Of a stretch of 64,000 nt of DNA, positions 39,219-47,808 are shown one piece after another; position 1 is the first letter of the stretch, and each line of letters opens with the position of its first letter. The stretch lies in contig NZ_JAGOMQ010000019.1 in the NCBI RefSeq assembly GCF_017993425.1, positions 16,554-80,553 of the forward strand. The letters run 5' to 3'. A program made the position numbers and the translations under genes. This DNA is from Amaricoccus sp. Lineage in GTDB: Bacteria; Pseudomonadota; Alphaproteobacteria; Rhodobacterales; Rhodobacteraceae. The notes under the pieces were generated by a model, which saw nothing but the letters and a program-made list of their open reading frames with translations, had not been told where the DNA came from and did not search any database.

Positions 39219-40645
39219 TGGCCTTTCCCCGTGAAGACGGTGGCCTCGCGCGCCTGCCGGCCGCTCCCGGTGTCGTCGACGACGATGTCGACCGGGGTGA
39301 GCCCGCCGGCGGCGGCGGGGCTGGCCGGCGGCGCGGTCAGGTAGGCGCGCTGGCGGAAGGTGGTGTCGGCCGGGACGGTGACGACGAGGCCGTCGAGGCC
39401 CTGGAGCTCGAGGTGGATGGGGTCGGCGCCCTCGACGGAGAGGCGGAAATCGCGGTCGTAGCCGGACATGTTGCGCAGGCGCAGCTCGTAGGCGTTGCGC
39501 ACCGAGCCGTCGGAGAGGGTGATGTTGACGGGGTTGCGCACCTTCTCGATCGAGAAGGTGAGGTCGGTGCGCAGGAAGAGCGCGGTCACGAGCGCGAGGC
39601 CGATCCCGGACCAGAGGGCGAAGTAGACGAGGATGCGCGGGCGGAAGATGCGGCGGACGACCGGGGTGTGCGGGCCGCCGGCGGCCTCGGCCTGCAGGTC
39701 GTGCAGGGTGACGTAGTCGATGAGCCCGCGCGGCTTGCCGATCTTGTCCATGACGTCGTCGCAGGCGTCGATGCAGAGGGCGCAGGTGATGCAGCCCATC
39801 TGCTGGCCCTCGCGGATGTCGACGCCGGTCGGGCAGACGTTGACGCAGGCCGAGCAGTCGATGCAGTCGCCGAGGGTCTCGGCATGGGCGCCCTTGCGGT
39901 GCTTGCCGCGGGGCTCGCCGCGCCAGTCGCGGTAGGCGACGGTCAGGGTCTCCTCGTCGATCATCGCCGACTGGATGCGCGGCCAGGGGCACATGTAGAT
40001 GCAGACCTGCTCGCGCATGAAGCCGCCGAAGACGAAGGTCGTGGCGGTCAGGATGGCGACGGTGGCGTAGGCGGTGACGGGGGCCTGGAAGGTGAGGAAC
40101 TGCCGGGCGAGGGTCGGCGCGTCGGCGAAATAGAAGATCCAGGCGCCGCCGGTGGCGATGGCGATCAGCAGCCAGATCGTCCACTTGATGGCGCGCTTGC
40201 GAATCTTCTCGGGGCCCCAGGGTTGATTCCACAGGCGCACGCGGGCGTTGCGGTCGCCCTCGATCCAGCGCTCGACGAGGATGAAGAGGTCGGTCCAGAC
40301 GGTCTGCGGGCAGGTGTAGCCGCACCAGACCCGGCCGAGCGCGGCGGTGAAGAGGAAGAGGCCGAGGCCGGCCATGATGAGCAGGCCGGCGACGAAGTAG
40401 AACTCCTGCGGCCAGATCTCGATGAAGAAGAAGTAGAAGCGCCGGTTGGCGAGGTCGACCAGCACGGCCTGGTCGGGCAGGTTCGGGCCGCGGTCCCAGC
40501 GGATCCACGGGAGGATGTAGTAGATCCCGAGCGTGACGCCCATGATCCACCACTTGAGCGTGCGGAACTTGCCGTAGACCCGGCGGGGGAAGATGGGCTC
40601 GCGGGCGGCGTAGAGCGGCGGCGGCTCGGTTGTGGAATGGGTCAA
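39215..40645 (-). CDS. ccoG: cbb3 oxidase accessory protein CcoG (FixG/RdxA)
   Basis: CcoG is a polyferredoxin-like membrane protein, now described as a Cu2+ reductase for cbb3 assembly. The 476-residue product has about five helices, the membrane-side RVWCGYTCPQTVWTDLF and EQVCIYMCPWPRIQSAM cysteine motifs, and two ferredoxin-type clusters, CIDCSACVNVCPTG and CITCALCIDACDDVMD. A C-terminal Ig-like domain (residues ~350-470) follows. It is first in ccoGHIS; a perfect FNR-type site lies 62 bases before its ATG. Confidence 0.96.
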   Translation of the reverse strand: MTHSTTEPPPLYAAREPIFPRRVYGKFRTLKWWIMGVTLGIYYILPWIRWDRGPNLPDQAVLVDLANRRFYFFFIEIWPQEFYFVAGLLIMAGLGLFLFTAALGRVWCGYTCPQTVWTDLFILVERWIEGDRNARVRLWNQPWGPEKIRKRAIKWTIWLLIAIATGGAWIFYFADAPTLARQFLTFQAPVTAYATVAILTATTFVFGGFMREQVCIYMCPWPRIQSAMIDEETLTVAYRDWRGEPRGKHRKGAHAETLGDCIDCSACVNVCPTGVDIREGQQMGCITCALCIDACDDVMDKIGKPRGLIDYVTLHDLQAEAAGGPHTPVVRRIFRPRILVYFALWSGIGLALVTALFLRTDLTFSIEKVRNPVNITLSDGSVRNAYELRLRNMSGYDRDFRLSVEGADPIHLELQGLDGLVVTVPADTTFRQRAYLTAPPASPAAAGGLTPVDIVVDDTGSGRQAREATVFTGKGQ

Positions 40646-40706
40646 GGGTCGGCGCTCCAGGCTGCTGGGCCGACGTTACATCTAGGCAGGGGGCGGCGCG
40701 ACTTCG

Positions 40707-40720
40707 TTGATCGGGATCAA
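40707..40720. promoter_or_regulatory. FNR/FixK-type binding site
   Basis: TTGATCGGGATCAA is a perfect TTGAT-N4-ATCAA site for CRP/FNR-family oxygen regulators (FnrL, FixK, Anr). It is 62 bases upstream of ccoG on the minus strand and 101 bases upstream of the DUF3008 gene on the plus strand. Low-oxygen activation of ccoGHIS is the known logic for these genes. Confidence 0.9.
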
Positions 40721-40820
40721 GCTTCGTCGCGCCGCCCCGCTCACGAGAGCGGGAGCGGGGCGGGGAACGGACCGGCCGCGGCGCGGTTGTCGGCCACGCC
40801 AGCGGCGACAGGAGGACGAC

Positions 40821-41027
40821 ATGCCTGCGAAATCGAAGGCCCAGCAGAAGGCGGCGGGGGCCGCGCTATCGGCGAAGCGGGGGGAGACGCCGGTCTCGAA
40901 GCTCAAGGGGGCGGCGCGCGAGATGGAGGAGTCGATGACCGAGAAGGAGCTCGAGGACTTCGCCTCCACCAGCCGCAAGGGCAAGCCGGAGCACGTCGCC
41001 GACAAGAGGGGCGACAAGAAGAAGTGA
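40821..41027 (+). CDS. DUF3008 family small basic protein
   Basis: A 68-residue, Lys-rich cytoplasmic protein: PAKSKAQQKAAGAALSAKRG, VSKLKGAAREMEESMTEKEL and STSRKGKPEHVADK. These patterns define DUF3008, a small family of unknown function with stress-protein-like composition. The ATG has an excellent AGGAGG 5 bases upstream. It is divergent from ccoG and shares the FNR-site region, so oxygen control is possible. Confidence 0.85.
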   Translation: MPAKSKAQQKAAGAALSAKRGETPVSKLKGAAREMEESMTEKELEDFASTSRKGKPEHVADKRGDKKK

Positions 41028-41053
41028 CGCCCGGCGGATGACGTCGCGTCAGG

Positions 41054-41068
41054 TTGACGCGAACGTAA
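41054..41068. promoter_or_regulatory. Possible MerR/LiuR-type operator
   Basis: TTGACGCGAACGTAA is an imperfect inverted pattern close to the ACGT-containing sites of LiuR, the MerR-family repressor of branched-chain amino-acid and acyl-CoA degradation genes. It lies 69 bases upstream of the GTG proposed for the MerR gene. Autoregulation of the operon is the expected use; the match is by eye only. Confidence 0.45.
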
Positions 41069-41136
41069 GCTTTTCGCCTTGCGTGACGCGCGACCCCCGG
41101 CCATCTTCCGCGGGACGACTGGCGGAGGCGCGGGAC

Positions 41137-41553
41137 GTGGCGGGCGCGGACGACGAGATTGCGGGGCTCCTCGGCATCGGGGAGATGTGCGCGGAGTTCG
41201 GCGTGACGCCGCGGACGCTGCGCTTCTATGAGGCGAAGGAGCTGATCTTCCCGATCCGGGAGGGGCAGAGGCGAATCTACGACCGGCGCTGCCGGGCGCG
41301 GCTGAAGCTGATCCTGCAGGGCAAGCGCTTCGGGTTCAGCCTCGAGGATATCCGCCAGCTCCTGGAGCTCTACGACCTCGGCGACGGGCGGGCGACGCAG
41401 CTGGCGCGGACGATCGCCATCGGGCAGGAGCGGCTGCGGGCGATGGAGGCGCAGCGCGACGAGCTCGGCCTCGCCATCGAGGATTTGCGGCGGCAGCTCG
41501 ACTGGGGCCAGCGGACGCTTGCGGAGCGCGGCGTCGCGCTCGCGGCCGGGTGA
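41137..41553 (+). CDS. MerR-family transcriptional regulator (LiuR-like context)
   Basis: The 138-residue product has a MerR winged helix at its start ([40 protein letters not shown]) and a dimerisation coiled coil ([20 protein letters not shown]). No metal-binding Cys pattern is seen, which fits the acyl-CoA/fatty-acid type of MerR protein. GTG at 41137 is chosen because GGAGG lies just upstream and the domain starts soon after; an ATG at 41038 in frame would place the operator inside the gene. It sits 13 bases before an acyl-CoA dehydrogenase gene, which it probably controls. Confidence 0.85.
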   Translation: MAGADDEIAGLLGIGEMCAEFGVTPRTLRFYEAKELIFPIREGQRRIYDRRCRARLKLILQGKRFGFSLEDIRQLLELYDLGDGRATQLARTIAIGQERLRAMEAQRDELGLAIEDLRRQLDWGQRTLAERGVALAAG

Positions 41554-41566
41554 GGGGAACGACGCG

Positions 41567-43324
41567 ATGACCGCCTATACGCCGCCGCTCACCGACCTGG
41601 AGTTCATCCTGCACGACGTGCTCGGGATCTCGGCGCTGCCGACGCCGGGCTTCGCCGATCTCGACCGGGAGACCACCGCGGCGATCTTCGAGGAGGCGGG
41701 CAAGCTCGCCCGCGACGTGCTGGCGCCGCTGAACGCGGTCGGCGACCGCGAGGGCTGCCGCCTGGAGAACGGCGTGGTGCGCACGCCCGAGGGGTTCAAG
41801 GCCGCCTATGACGCGGTCGCCGAGGGCGGCTGGATCGGGATCGACCTTGCCGAGGAATACGGCGGGCAGGGGATGCCGCACATCCTCAACACCGCGATCG
41901 GGACCATGCACGCCGCGGCGAACATGGCGCTCAACATGTACTGGGGCCTGAGCCACGGCGCCTACAACGCCATCGCCGCCCATGCCAGCGACGAGCTGAA
42001 GGCGCGGTGGCTGCCGAAGCTCGTCACCGGGGAATGGTCGGGGACGATGAACCTGACCGAGCCGCATTGCGGCACCGATCTCGGGCTTTTGCGGACGAAG
42101 GCCGAGCCGCAGGCGGACGGGAGCTATCGCGTCACCGGGCAGAAGATCTTCATCTCGGCGGGCGAGCACGATCTGACGGAGAACATCGTCCATCTGGTGC
42201 TGGCGCGCATCCCGGGGGCGCCGGAGGGGGTGAAGGGGATCAGCCTGCTGATCGTGCCGAAGTTCCTGGTGACGGAGGACGGCGCGCTCGGGGAGCGCAA
42301 CGGCGTCTCCTGCGGCAAGATCGAGGAGAAGATGGGCATCCACGGGAACGCCACCTGTGTGATGAACTACGACGGCGCCACGGGCTGGCTGGTCGGCGAG
42401 CCGCACAAGGGGCTGCGGGCCATGTTCACGATGATGAACGAGGCGCGGCTGGCGGTGGGGGCGCAGGGGCTGGCGCAGGGGGATGCGGCGTATCAGATCG
42501 CGGCGGCCTATGCGCGGGAGCGGCTGCAGGGCCGGGCGGTGGGCAAGCCGGCGAACCCGGCGGGGCCGGCGGATCCGCTGATCGTGCATCCGGACGTGCG
42601 GCGGGCGCTGATGGACCAGCGGGCGTTCATCGAGGGCGGGCGGGCCTTCCTGCTCTGGGCGGCGAGCCTGATCGACCAGGCGCAGCGGACGGGCGACGCC
42701 GGGGCCGAGGGGCTGGTTTCGCTGCTGACGCCGGTGGTGAAGGGATTCCTGACCGACAAGGGCTTCGAGGGCGCGGTGCAGGCGCAGCAGCTCTTCGGCG
42801 GGCACGGCTATATCGAGGAGACCGGGGCGAGCCAGTTCGTGCGGGATGCGCGGATCGCGATGATCTACGAGGGCGCGAACGGGGTTCAGGCGCTGGATCT
42901 GGTCGGGCGCAAGCTCGGCGCGGACGGCGGGCGGCATGTCATGGCGTTCTTCGAGATCGTGAAGGGCTTCATCCGGGAGAGCGCCGGCGAGGAAGGCATG
43001 GCGGAGTTCGTCGAGCCGCTGAAGGCGGCGTCGAAGGACCTCCAGGCGGCGGCGACGTTCTTCGTGCAGAAGGGCATGAAGGACCCGAACGAGGCGCTGG
43101 CGGGGTCGACGGACTTCCTGCACCTGTTCGGGCTCGTCGGGCTCGGGCTGATGTGGGCGCGGATGGCGCGGGCGGCGCTGGGGCGGGACGACGATTTCGG
43201 CCGCGCCAAGCTCGCCACGGCGCGCTACTACATGGCGCGGACGCTGCCGGAGACCGGGCTGCGACTGGCGCGGATCCAGTCGGGCGCGGGGCCGGTCATG
43301 GCGCTGCCGGCGGAGGCGTTCTGA
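41567..43324 (+). CDS. Acyl-CoA dehydrogenase, long (DmdC/FadE-like) type
   Basis: The 585-residue FAD enzyme oxidises an acyl-CoA to the enoyl-CoA. Visible patterns are [38 protein letters not shown], the FAD/substrate block [60 protein letters not shown] and the catalytic-Glu region [19 protein letters not shown]. The extra C-terminal domain makes it longer than classical 380-residue enzymes and matches the methylmercaptopropionyl-CoA dehydrogenase-like class. Substrate is not certain. ATG at 41567 follows GAGGGG. Confidence 0.92.
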   Translation: MTAYTPPLTDLEFILHDVLGISALPTPGFADLDRETTAAIFEEAGKLARDVLAPLNAVGDREGCRLENGVVRTPEGFKAAYDAVAEGGWIGIDLAEEYGGQGMPHILNTAIGTMHAAANMALNMYWGLSHGAYNAIAAHASDELKARWLPKLVTGEWSGTMNLTEPHCGTDLGLLRTKAEPQADGSYRVTGQKIFISAGEHDLTENIVHLVLARIPGAPEGVKGISLLIVPKFLVTEDGALGERNGVSCGKIEEKMGIHGNATCVMNYDGATGWLVGEPHKGLRAMFTMMNEARLAVGAQGLAQGDAAYQIAAAYARERLQGRAVGKPANPAGPADPLIVHPDVRRALMDQRAFIEGGRAFLLWAASLIDQAQRTGDAGAEGLVSLLTPVVKGFLTDKGFEGAVQAQQLFGGHGYIEETGASQFVRDARIAMIYEGANGVQALDLVGRKLGADGGRHVMAFFEIVKGFIRESAGEEGMAEFVEPLKAASKDLQAAATFFVQKGMKDPNEALAGSTDFLHLFGLVGLGLMWARMARAALGRDDDFGRAKLATARYYMARTLPETGLRLARIQSGAGPVMALPAEAF

Positions 43325-43405
43325 GGGCTAACACGCGTGATAGGCGTCTAACATTCTGATATGTCCTGCTAAATTCGCTAACGTGCAAGATCGGATGGGG
43401 ACGGG

Positions 43406-44041
43406 ATGAGCGAGTATCGGCTGCACTGCTTCGCCCAGTCGGGCAATTCCTACAAGGCGGCGCTGATGCTGGCGCTGAACGGCGCGGACTGGGAGCCGGT
43501 CTTCGTCGACTTCTTCGGGGGCGAGACGCGGACGCCGGAGTATCGCGGCGTCAACGAGATGGGCGAGGCGCCGGTGCTGGAGCACGGCGAGCTGCGGCTG
43601 AGCCAGTCGGGGGTGATCCTCGACTACCTAAGCCAGCGGTTCCGCGACTTCGCGCCGCAGTCGGAGGCGGACCGGCGCGAGGTGCTGCGCTGGACGCTGT
43701 GGGACAACCACAAGCTGACCTCGTATATCGCCACCTACCGGTTCCTGACGAACTTCGTGCCCGAGGCGAAGCGCGACGCGGCGGTGAACGCCTGGCTCGA
43801 CGGGCGGGCGAAGGCGGCGCTGAAGGTGCTGGAGGGGCATCTGGAGGGGCGGGACTGGATCGTCGGCGACCGGCCGTCGACGGCGGACCTGTCCTGCGTG
43901 GGGTATCTCTACTTCGGCGACGAGTTCGGCCTCGACGAGGCGGCGCATCCGAACATCGTGCGCTGGCGGGCCGGGATCGCGGCGCTGCCGGGGTGGAAGC
44001 ACCCCTATGAGCTGATGCCGGGACATCCGCGGGCGTCGTAG
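43406..44041 (+). CDS. Glutathione S-transferase family protein
   Basis: The 211-residue product has a thioredoxin-like N-terminal domain (RLHCFAQSGNSYKAALML, with Ser in SGNSYK at the usual catalytic position; NEMGEAPVLEHGELRLSQSG binds glutathione) and an all-helical C-terminal domain (GDRPSTADLSCVGYLYFGDE). It is cytoplasmic. The substrate is unknown; it stands within the acyl-CoA gene group, 81 bases after the dehydrogenase, and may detoxify a reactive acyl product. Confidence 0.9.
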   Translation: MSEYRLHCFAQSGNSYKAALMLALNGADWEPVFVDFFGGETRTPEYRGVNEMGEAPVLEHGELRLSQSGVILDYLSQRFRDFAPQSEADRREVLRWTLWDNHKLTSYIATYRFLTNFVPEAKRDAAVNAWLDGRAKAALKVLEGHLEGRDWIVGDRPSTADLSCVGYLYFGDEFGLDEAAHPNIVRWRAGIAALPGWKHPYELMPGHPRAS

Positions 44042-44059
44042 CGGGAGGACGGGACGGCC

Positions 44060-44617
44060 ATGGAAGAGCCGAGGCGCCGGAGGTTCGACGCGGACGAGTT
44101 CATCGCCTGGGGGCTGGAGCAGCCGGAAGGGCGGTATGAGCTGTCGCACGGCGAGGTCGTGCGGCTCGGTCCCGATCGCGTGGACCATGCGCTGGTGAAG
44201 GGGGATGTCTGGGTCGCGCTGCGCGCTGCGGTGCGGGCCCGTGGCCTCGAGGGCGAGGCGCTCCCGAACGGGATGGCGGTGCGCGTGGGCGCGGACAGCG
44301 TCTATGACCCGGATGCGTTGCTGCGGTGCGGTGCGCGGCTGCCGGGGGATGCGGCGGAGATCGCGGATCCTGTCGTGGTGGTCGAGGTGGTCTCGCCGGT
44401 GGTGCGGGGGATCGACGCCGGGGCGAAGCTCTACGGCTATTTCGGCCTGCCGAGCCTGCGGCACTATGTGATGGTGCTCACCGGGGACCGGGCCGTCGTG
44501 CACCATCGGCGCGGCGCGGCTGGGGTGATCGAGACCCGTTTCCTGCGGGAGGGGACGCTGGAGCTCGACCCGCCGGGGATCGAGATCGAGGTGGCTGACA
44601 TGCTCGCGAGCCTTTGA
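44060..44617 (+). CDS. Uma2-family (DUF820) putative endonuclease
   Basis: The 185-residue product has the PD-(D/E)XK-like Uma2 fold: RYELSHGEVVRLGPDRVDHA, VYDPDALLRCG with the acidic residue, and DPVVVVEVVSPVVRGIDAGA with ExV, followed by KLYGYFGLPSLRHYVMV. The family is abundant and its function is unsettled; some are thought to be nucleases. It lies between the GST and thiolase genes without overlap, an odd place, and codon use looks like that of its neighbours. Confidence 0.85.
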   Translation: MEEPRRRRFDADEFIAWGLEQPEGRYELSHGEVVRLGPDRVDHALVKGDVWVALRAAVRARGLEGEALPNGMAVRVGADSVYDPDALLRCGARLPGDAAEIADPVVVVEVVSPVVRGIDAGAKLYGYFGLPSLRHYVMVLTGDRAVVHHRRGAAGVIETRFLREGTLELDPPGIEIEVADMLASL

Positions 44618-44652
44618 GCGGCGCGGGCGAGGGTTCAGGGAAGGGGCGAGGC

Positions 44653-45867
44653 GTGACCGAGGCCTATATCTACGACGCCGTGCGGACGCCGCGGGGCAAG
44701 GGGCGGGCGGACGGGAGCCTGCACGAGGTGACGTCGCTCAGGCTGTCGGCGCTGACGCTCGACGCGGTGAAGGCGCGGAACGGGTTGCCGGAGAACGCGG
44801 TCGAGGACGTGATCTGGGGGAACGTCACCCAGATCGGCGAGCAGGGCGGCTGCCTCGCGCGGTCGGCGGTGCTGGCGAGCGGGATCGGCGAGGGGGTGCC
44901 GGGGCTCGCGATCAACCGCTTCTGCGCGAGCGGGCTGGAGGCGGTGAACCTCGCCGCCGGGCAGGTGAGGGCCGGGGTCGGCGAGGGCTATGTCGCCGGC
45001 GGGGTCGAGATGATGAGCCGGGTGCCGATGGGCTCGGACGGGGCGGCGATCGCGGTGGATCCGTCGCTGGCGTTCCGCAGCTATTTCGTGCCGCAGGGCA
45101 TCTCGGCGGACATCATCGCCACGGAGTTCGGGTTCAGCCGGGACGATTGCGACCTGCTGGCGGTGGAGAGCCAGCGGCGGGCGGCGCAGGCCTGGGCGGA
45201 GGGGCGGTTCGCGCGGTCGATCATTCCGGTCGACGACGTGAACGGGCTGCGCATCCTCGACCGCGACGAGCACATGCGGCCGGAGACGGACATGCAGTCG
45301 CTCGGGGCGCTGAAGCCCGCGTTCAAGGAGATGGGCGAGGGGATGCCGGGCTTCGACGCCGTGGCGCTGCTGAAGTATCCGCATCTGGAGCGGATCGAGC
45401 ATGTCCACCATGCGGGGAACAGCTCGGGGATCGTCGACGGGGCGGCGGCGGTGCTGGTGGGGTCGAGGGCCTTCGGCGAGCGGCACGGGCTCGCGCCGCG
45501 CGCGCGGGTGCGGGCGACGGCGCGGGTGGGGACCGACCCGACGATCATGCTGACCGGGCCGGTGCCGGCGACGCAGCGGGCGCTGGCGGCGGCGGGGATG
45601 ACCGCCGGCGACGTCGACCTCTTCGAGGTGAACGAGGCGTTCTCCTCGGTGGTGCTGCGCTTCATGCAGGCGTTCGGGGTGGATGCGGACCGGGTCAACG
45701 TCAACGGCGGGGCCATCGCGATGGGGCATCCGCTGGGGGCGACGGGGGCGATCCTCATCGGGACGCTGCTCGACGAGCTGGAGCGGACCGGCAAGGGCGT
45801 CGGGCTGGCGACGCTCTGCGTGGCGAGCGGCATGGGCGCGGCGACGGTGATCGAGAGGGTGGCGTGA
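44653..45867 (+). CDS. Acetyl-CoA C-acyltransferase (thiolase)
   Basis: The 404-residue thiolase performs the last step of beta-oxidation, splitting 3-ketoacyl-CoA with CoA. The active-site Cys is in LAINRFCASGLEAVNLAAG; GGAIAMGHPLGATGAILIG carries the catalytic His; the C-terminal Cys loop reads LCVASGMGAATVI, where GG is more usual than AS. The GTG at 44653 follows AGGGGCGAGG. Its stop overlaps the GTG of the first cupin gene. Together with the FadJ-like gene downstream it gives a complete degradation set. Confidence 0.93.
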   Translation: MTEAYIYDAVRTPRGKGRADGSLHEVTSLRLSALTLDAVKARNGLPENAVEDVIWGNVTQIGEQGGCLARSAVLASGIGEGVPGLAINRFCASGLEAVNLAAGQVRAGVGEGYVAGGVEMMSRVPMGSDGAAIAVDPSLAFRSYFVPQGISADIIATEFGFSRDDCDLLAVESQRRAAQAWAEGRFARSIIPVDDVNGLRILDRDEHMRPETDMQSLGALKPAFKEMGEGMPGFDAVALLKYPHLERIEHVHHAGNSSGIVDGAAAVLVGSRAFGERHGLAPRARVRATARVGTDPTIMLTGPVPATQRALAAAGMTAGDVDLFEVNEAFSSVVLRFMQAFGVDADRVNVNGGAIAMGHPLGATGAILIGTLLDELERTGKGVGLATLCVASGMGAATVIERVA

Positions 45868-46326
45868 CCGTCCTCGGCCCGGGCGACGCGCCGGACTGGG
45901 ACAGCCACCCGGACCATGTCGTCGCGGGCCGCGGGATCATGCAGCTCCTGTCCGACGCCGGCGGGCTGACGCGGATGGGGGTGCGGCGGCAGGTGCTCGA
46001 CCCCGGGGCGCGGACCTCGGAGCCGCACTGGCACGAGCAGGAGGACGAGTTCCTGTACGTGCTCGAGGGCGAGGTCACGGTGATCGAGGACGGCGCGGCG
46101 GCTGGGGCCGGGGGACTTCGCCTGCTGGCCGGCGGGCGTCGCCGTCGCGCATACGGTGGAGAACCGCTCGGACGCGCCGTGCGCGTTCCTGATCGCCGGC
46201 TCGCGGCCGGTGGAGGACGTCTGCCACTACCCGGAGGTCGGCCATCGCCTCGACACCACCGCCGAGGGCTGGCGCGTGGTCGAGGTGGCGACCGGCAAGG
46301 TGCTGCGGGGAGGGAGGTTCGACTGA
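45864..46326 (+). pseudogene. Cupin protein 1, broken by a one-base frameshift
   Basis: The first half is a normal single-domain cupin: MGVRRQVLDPGARTSEPHWH and HEQEDEFLYVLEGEVTVIED, with His and Glu metal ligands. Near 46098-46112 the frame shifts by one extra base; the rest continues in the next frame as GPGDFACWPAGVAVAHTVEN, then HRLDTTAEGWRVVEVATG and a stop at 46324-46326. It starts at the GTG overlapping the thiolase stop. It may be a real lesion or a sequencing error in a GC-rich run. Related cupins follow in tandem. Confidence 0.8.
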
Positions 46327-46460
46327 TGGGGGTCATCGTCGGCTCGCGGCCGGTGGAGGACGGCTGCCATTGTGCGGAGGTCGGCCGTCGGCTCGGCGCC
46401 ACGGCCGGGGGCTGGCGGGCAGCGGCTGGCAGGGCGCCGCGGGGAGGGGGGGGCCACTGA
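46326..46460 (+). repeat. Degenerate duplicate of the cupin-1 3' end
   Basis: From about 46332, this stretch repeats the last ~135 bases of cupin 1. Its short frame reads MGVIVGSRPVEDGCHCAEVG against IAGSRPVEDVCHYPEVG in cupin 1, then diverges. Both units end in TGATGGGGGTCATC, so the duplicated boundary includes the stop of one frame and the ATG of the next. As a 44-codon frame it is unlikely to make a functional protein. Confidence 0.75.
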
Positions 46461-46939
46461 TGGGGGTCATCGACAAGGCGGCGGCGCCGCTGAGGACGGG
46501 GTCGATCTATCCGGAGCCCTTCGCGTCGATGATGCGGGGGCGCTCGTCGCTGCGGCTCGGCGAGGCGGGCGGGCTCACGCAGTTCGGGGTGAACCTCGTC
46601 ATGCTGGAGCCCGGGGCGGTGTCGTCGCTGCGGCACTGGCACGAGAAGGAGGACGAGTTCGTGTGGATCGTCTCGGGCGAGCTGACGCTGCGCCAGGACG
46701 GCGGCGAGACGGTGATGCGGCCGGGGGATTGCGCGGCGTTCCGGGCCGGCGACACGGACGGGCACTGCTTCCGCAACGATACGGACGCGCCGGCGTCGTT
46801 CCTGGTGGTGGGCACGAAGGCGAAGGACGAGGTGGCGCATTACTCGGACGTCGACTTCGTGCTGGCGATGCGCGACGGCAAGCCGGTCTTCCTGCGCCGC
46901 GACGGGTCGGTGTGGACGCCGGACGGGAGCGGCGGCTGA
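46460..46939 (+). CDS. Cupin-domain protein 2
   Basis: The 159-residue product is a single cupin barrel: TQFGVNLVMLEPGAVSSLRH, WHEKEDEFVWIVSGELTLRQ, the second motif GDCAAFRAGDTDGHCFRND, and FLVVGTKAKDEVAHY. Metal ligands His, His, Glu and His are kept. Such proteins may be small dioxygenases, isomerases or sensors; the reaction is unknown. Its ATG overlaps the stop of the preceding remnant and its TGA overlaps the ATG of cupin 3. Confidence 0.85.
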   Translation: MGVIDKAAAPLRTGSIYPEPFASMMRGRSSLRLGEAGGLTQFGVNLVMLEPGAVSSLRHWHEKEDEFVWIVSGELTLRQDGGETVMRPGDCAAFRAGDTDGHCFRNDTDAPASFLVVGTKAKDEVAHYSDVDFVLAMRDGKPVFLRRDGSVWTPDGSGG

Positions 46940-47400
46940 TGCCGCGCGTGGCGATCGGCGACTGGGTCGAGGAGGGGGAATACGTGCATCCGGCGATCGG
47001 GGCGCGGCTCGCCCCATATGCGCACCGGGTGATCGGCGATGCGGCGGGGCTGACGCAGTTCGGCGCGCATCTGGAGCGGCTCTACCCGGGGGCGCGGTCG
47101 AGCCTGCGGCACTGGCATTCGGACGAGGACGAGATGGTGCTGGTGCTCGAGGGCGAGGTGGTGCTGATCGAGGACGTCGAGACGGTGCTGCGCGCCGGCG
47201 ACGCGGCGGCCTGGCGCGCCGGCGACCCGGTGGGGCATTGCCTGGAGAACCGCTCGGACCGGCCGGCGGTCTACCTGACGGTCGGGACGCGGGCGGCGCG
47301 GGACGTGGTGAGCTATCCCGACGACGACCTGGTGACGCGCAAGGACGGCGCGCGGCGGCGCGACGAGCGGGCGGACGGCACGCTCATCGGGGAGCGCTGA
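46939..47400 (+). CDS. Cupin-domain protein 3
   Basis: The 153-residue product is a paralogue of cupin 2: TQFGAHLERLYPGARSSLRH, WHSDEDEMVLVLEGEVVLIE and GDAAAWRAGDPVGHCLENRS, followed by YLTVGTRAARDVVSYPDDDL. The His/His/Glu/His set is present. It overlaps cupin 2 (TGATG). The three tandem genes most likely arose by local duplication; their place after a thiolase gene suggests a role in the same catabolic route, but that is inference. Confidence 0.85.
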   Translation: MPRVAIGDWVEEGEYVHPAIGARLAPYAHRVIGDAAGLTQFGAHLERLYPGARSSLRHWHSDEDEMVLVLEGEVVLIEDVETVLRAGDAAAWRAGDPVGHCLENRSDRPAVYLTVGTRAARDVVSYPDDDLVTRKDGARRRDERADGTLIGER

Positions 47401-47808
47401 GGAATGCGGCGCGGACAGGAGCGCCCCGGCATCCATGCGGGCCTGCATGCCGGGCGGCGGCGGGACACTGTCGCGCCGGCGTACGACGACGGTGTGGGCG
47501 CGGGATCGTGCGCGTCCTGCTCTCCCCGCCCTCGCTCCGCCACGGCCGACGACGTTGGCGCGTGCGCGGGACTGCGCGCGTCGGCGACCCTCCGGCGGCC
47601 GGCGGTGCGGGACGACGATGCCTGCGCGCGCGTGGGACTGCGCGCGGGAAGGGGTATTCGCGCCGGCGCCAAGGCGCCGCGGGACGACGCTGGCGCGGGC
47701 GCGGGACTGCGCGGCGCGCCGGCGCCGCGCGGGCGGGCCACTGCTCCTCGCGACCGTGCGGGATTGCTGCGCGCCGCCCGGGCGGGGGCGCGCAGTGCGG
47801 TGGCAGGC
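47401..47808. repeat. GC-rich tandem repeats between cupin 3 and the VPLPA-CTERM gene
   Basis: No credible gene lies here. Four degenerate units start with ACGACG at 47483, 47549, 47612 and 47684 (spacings 66, 63 and 72), most containing GCGCGGGACTGCGCG or a near variant. All spacings are multiples of three, as if derived from coding DNA. The region is just downstream of the minus-strand VPLPA-CTERM gene. Confidence 0.6.

Noticed and set aside
46326..46460. 44-codon frame before cupin 2 as a real small gene
   Set aside because: Its sequence is a degraded copy of the cupin-1 end, so it is better described as a duplication remnant.
47401..47808. CRISPR array
   Set aside because: Units are degenerate, have no constant repeat with unique spacers, and no cas genes are nearby.
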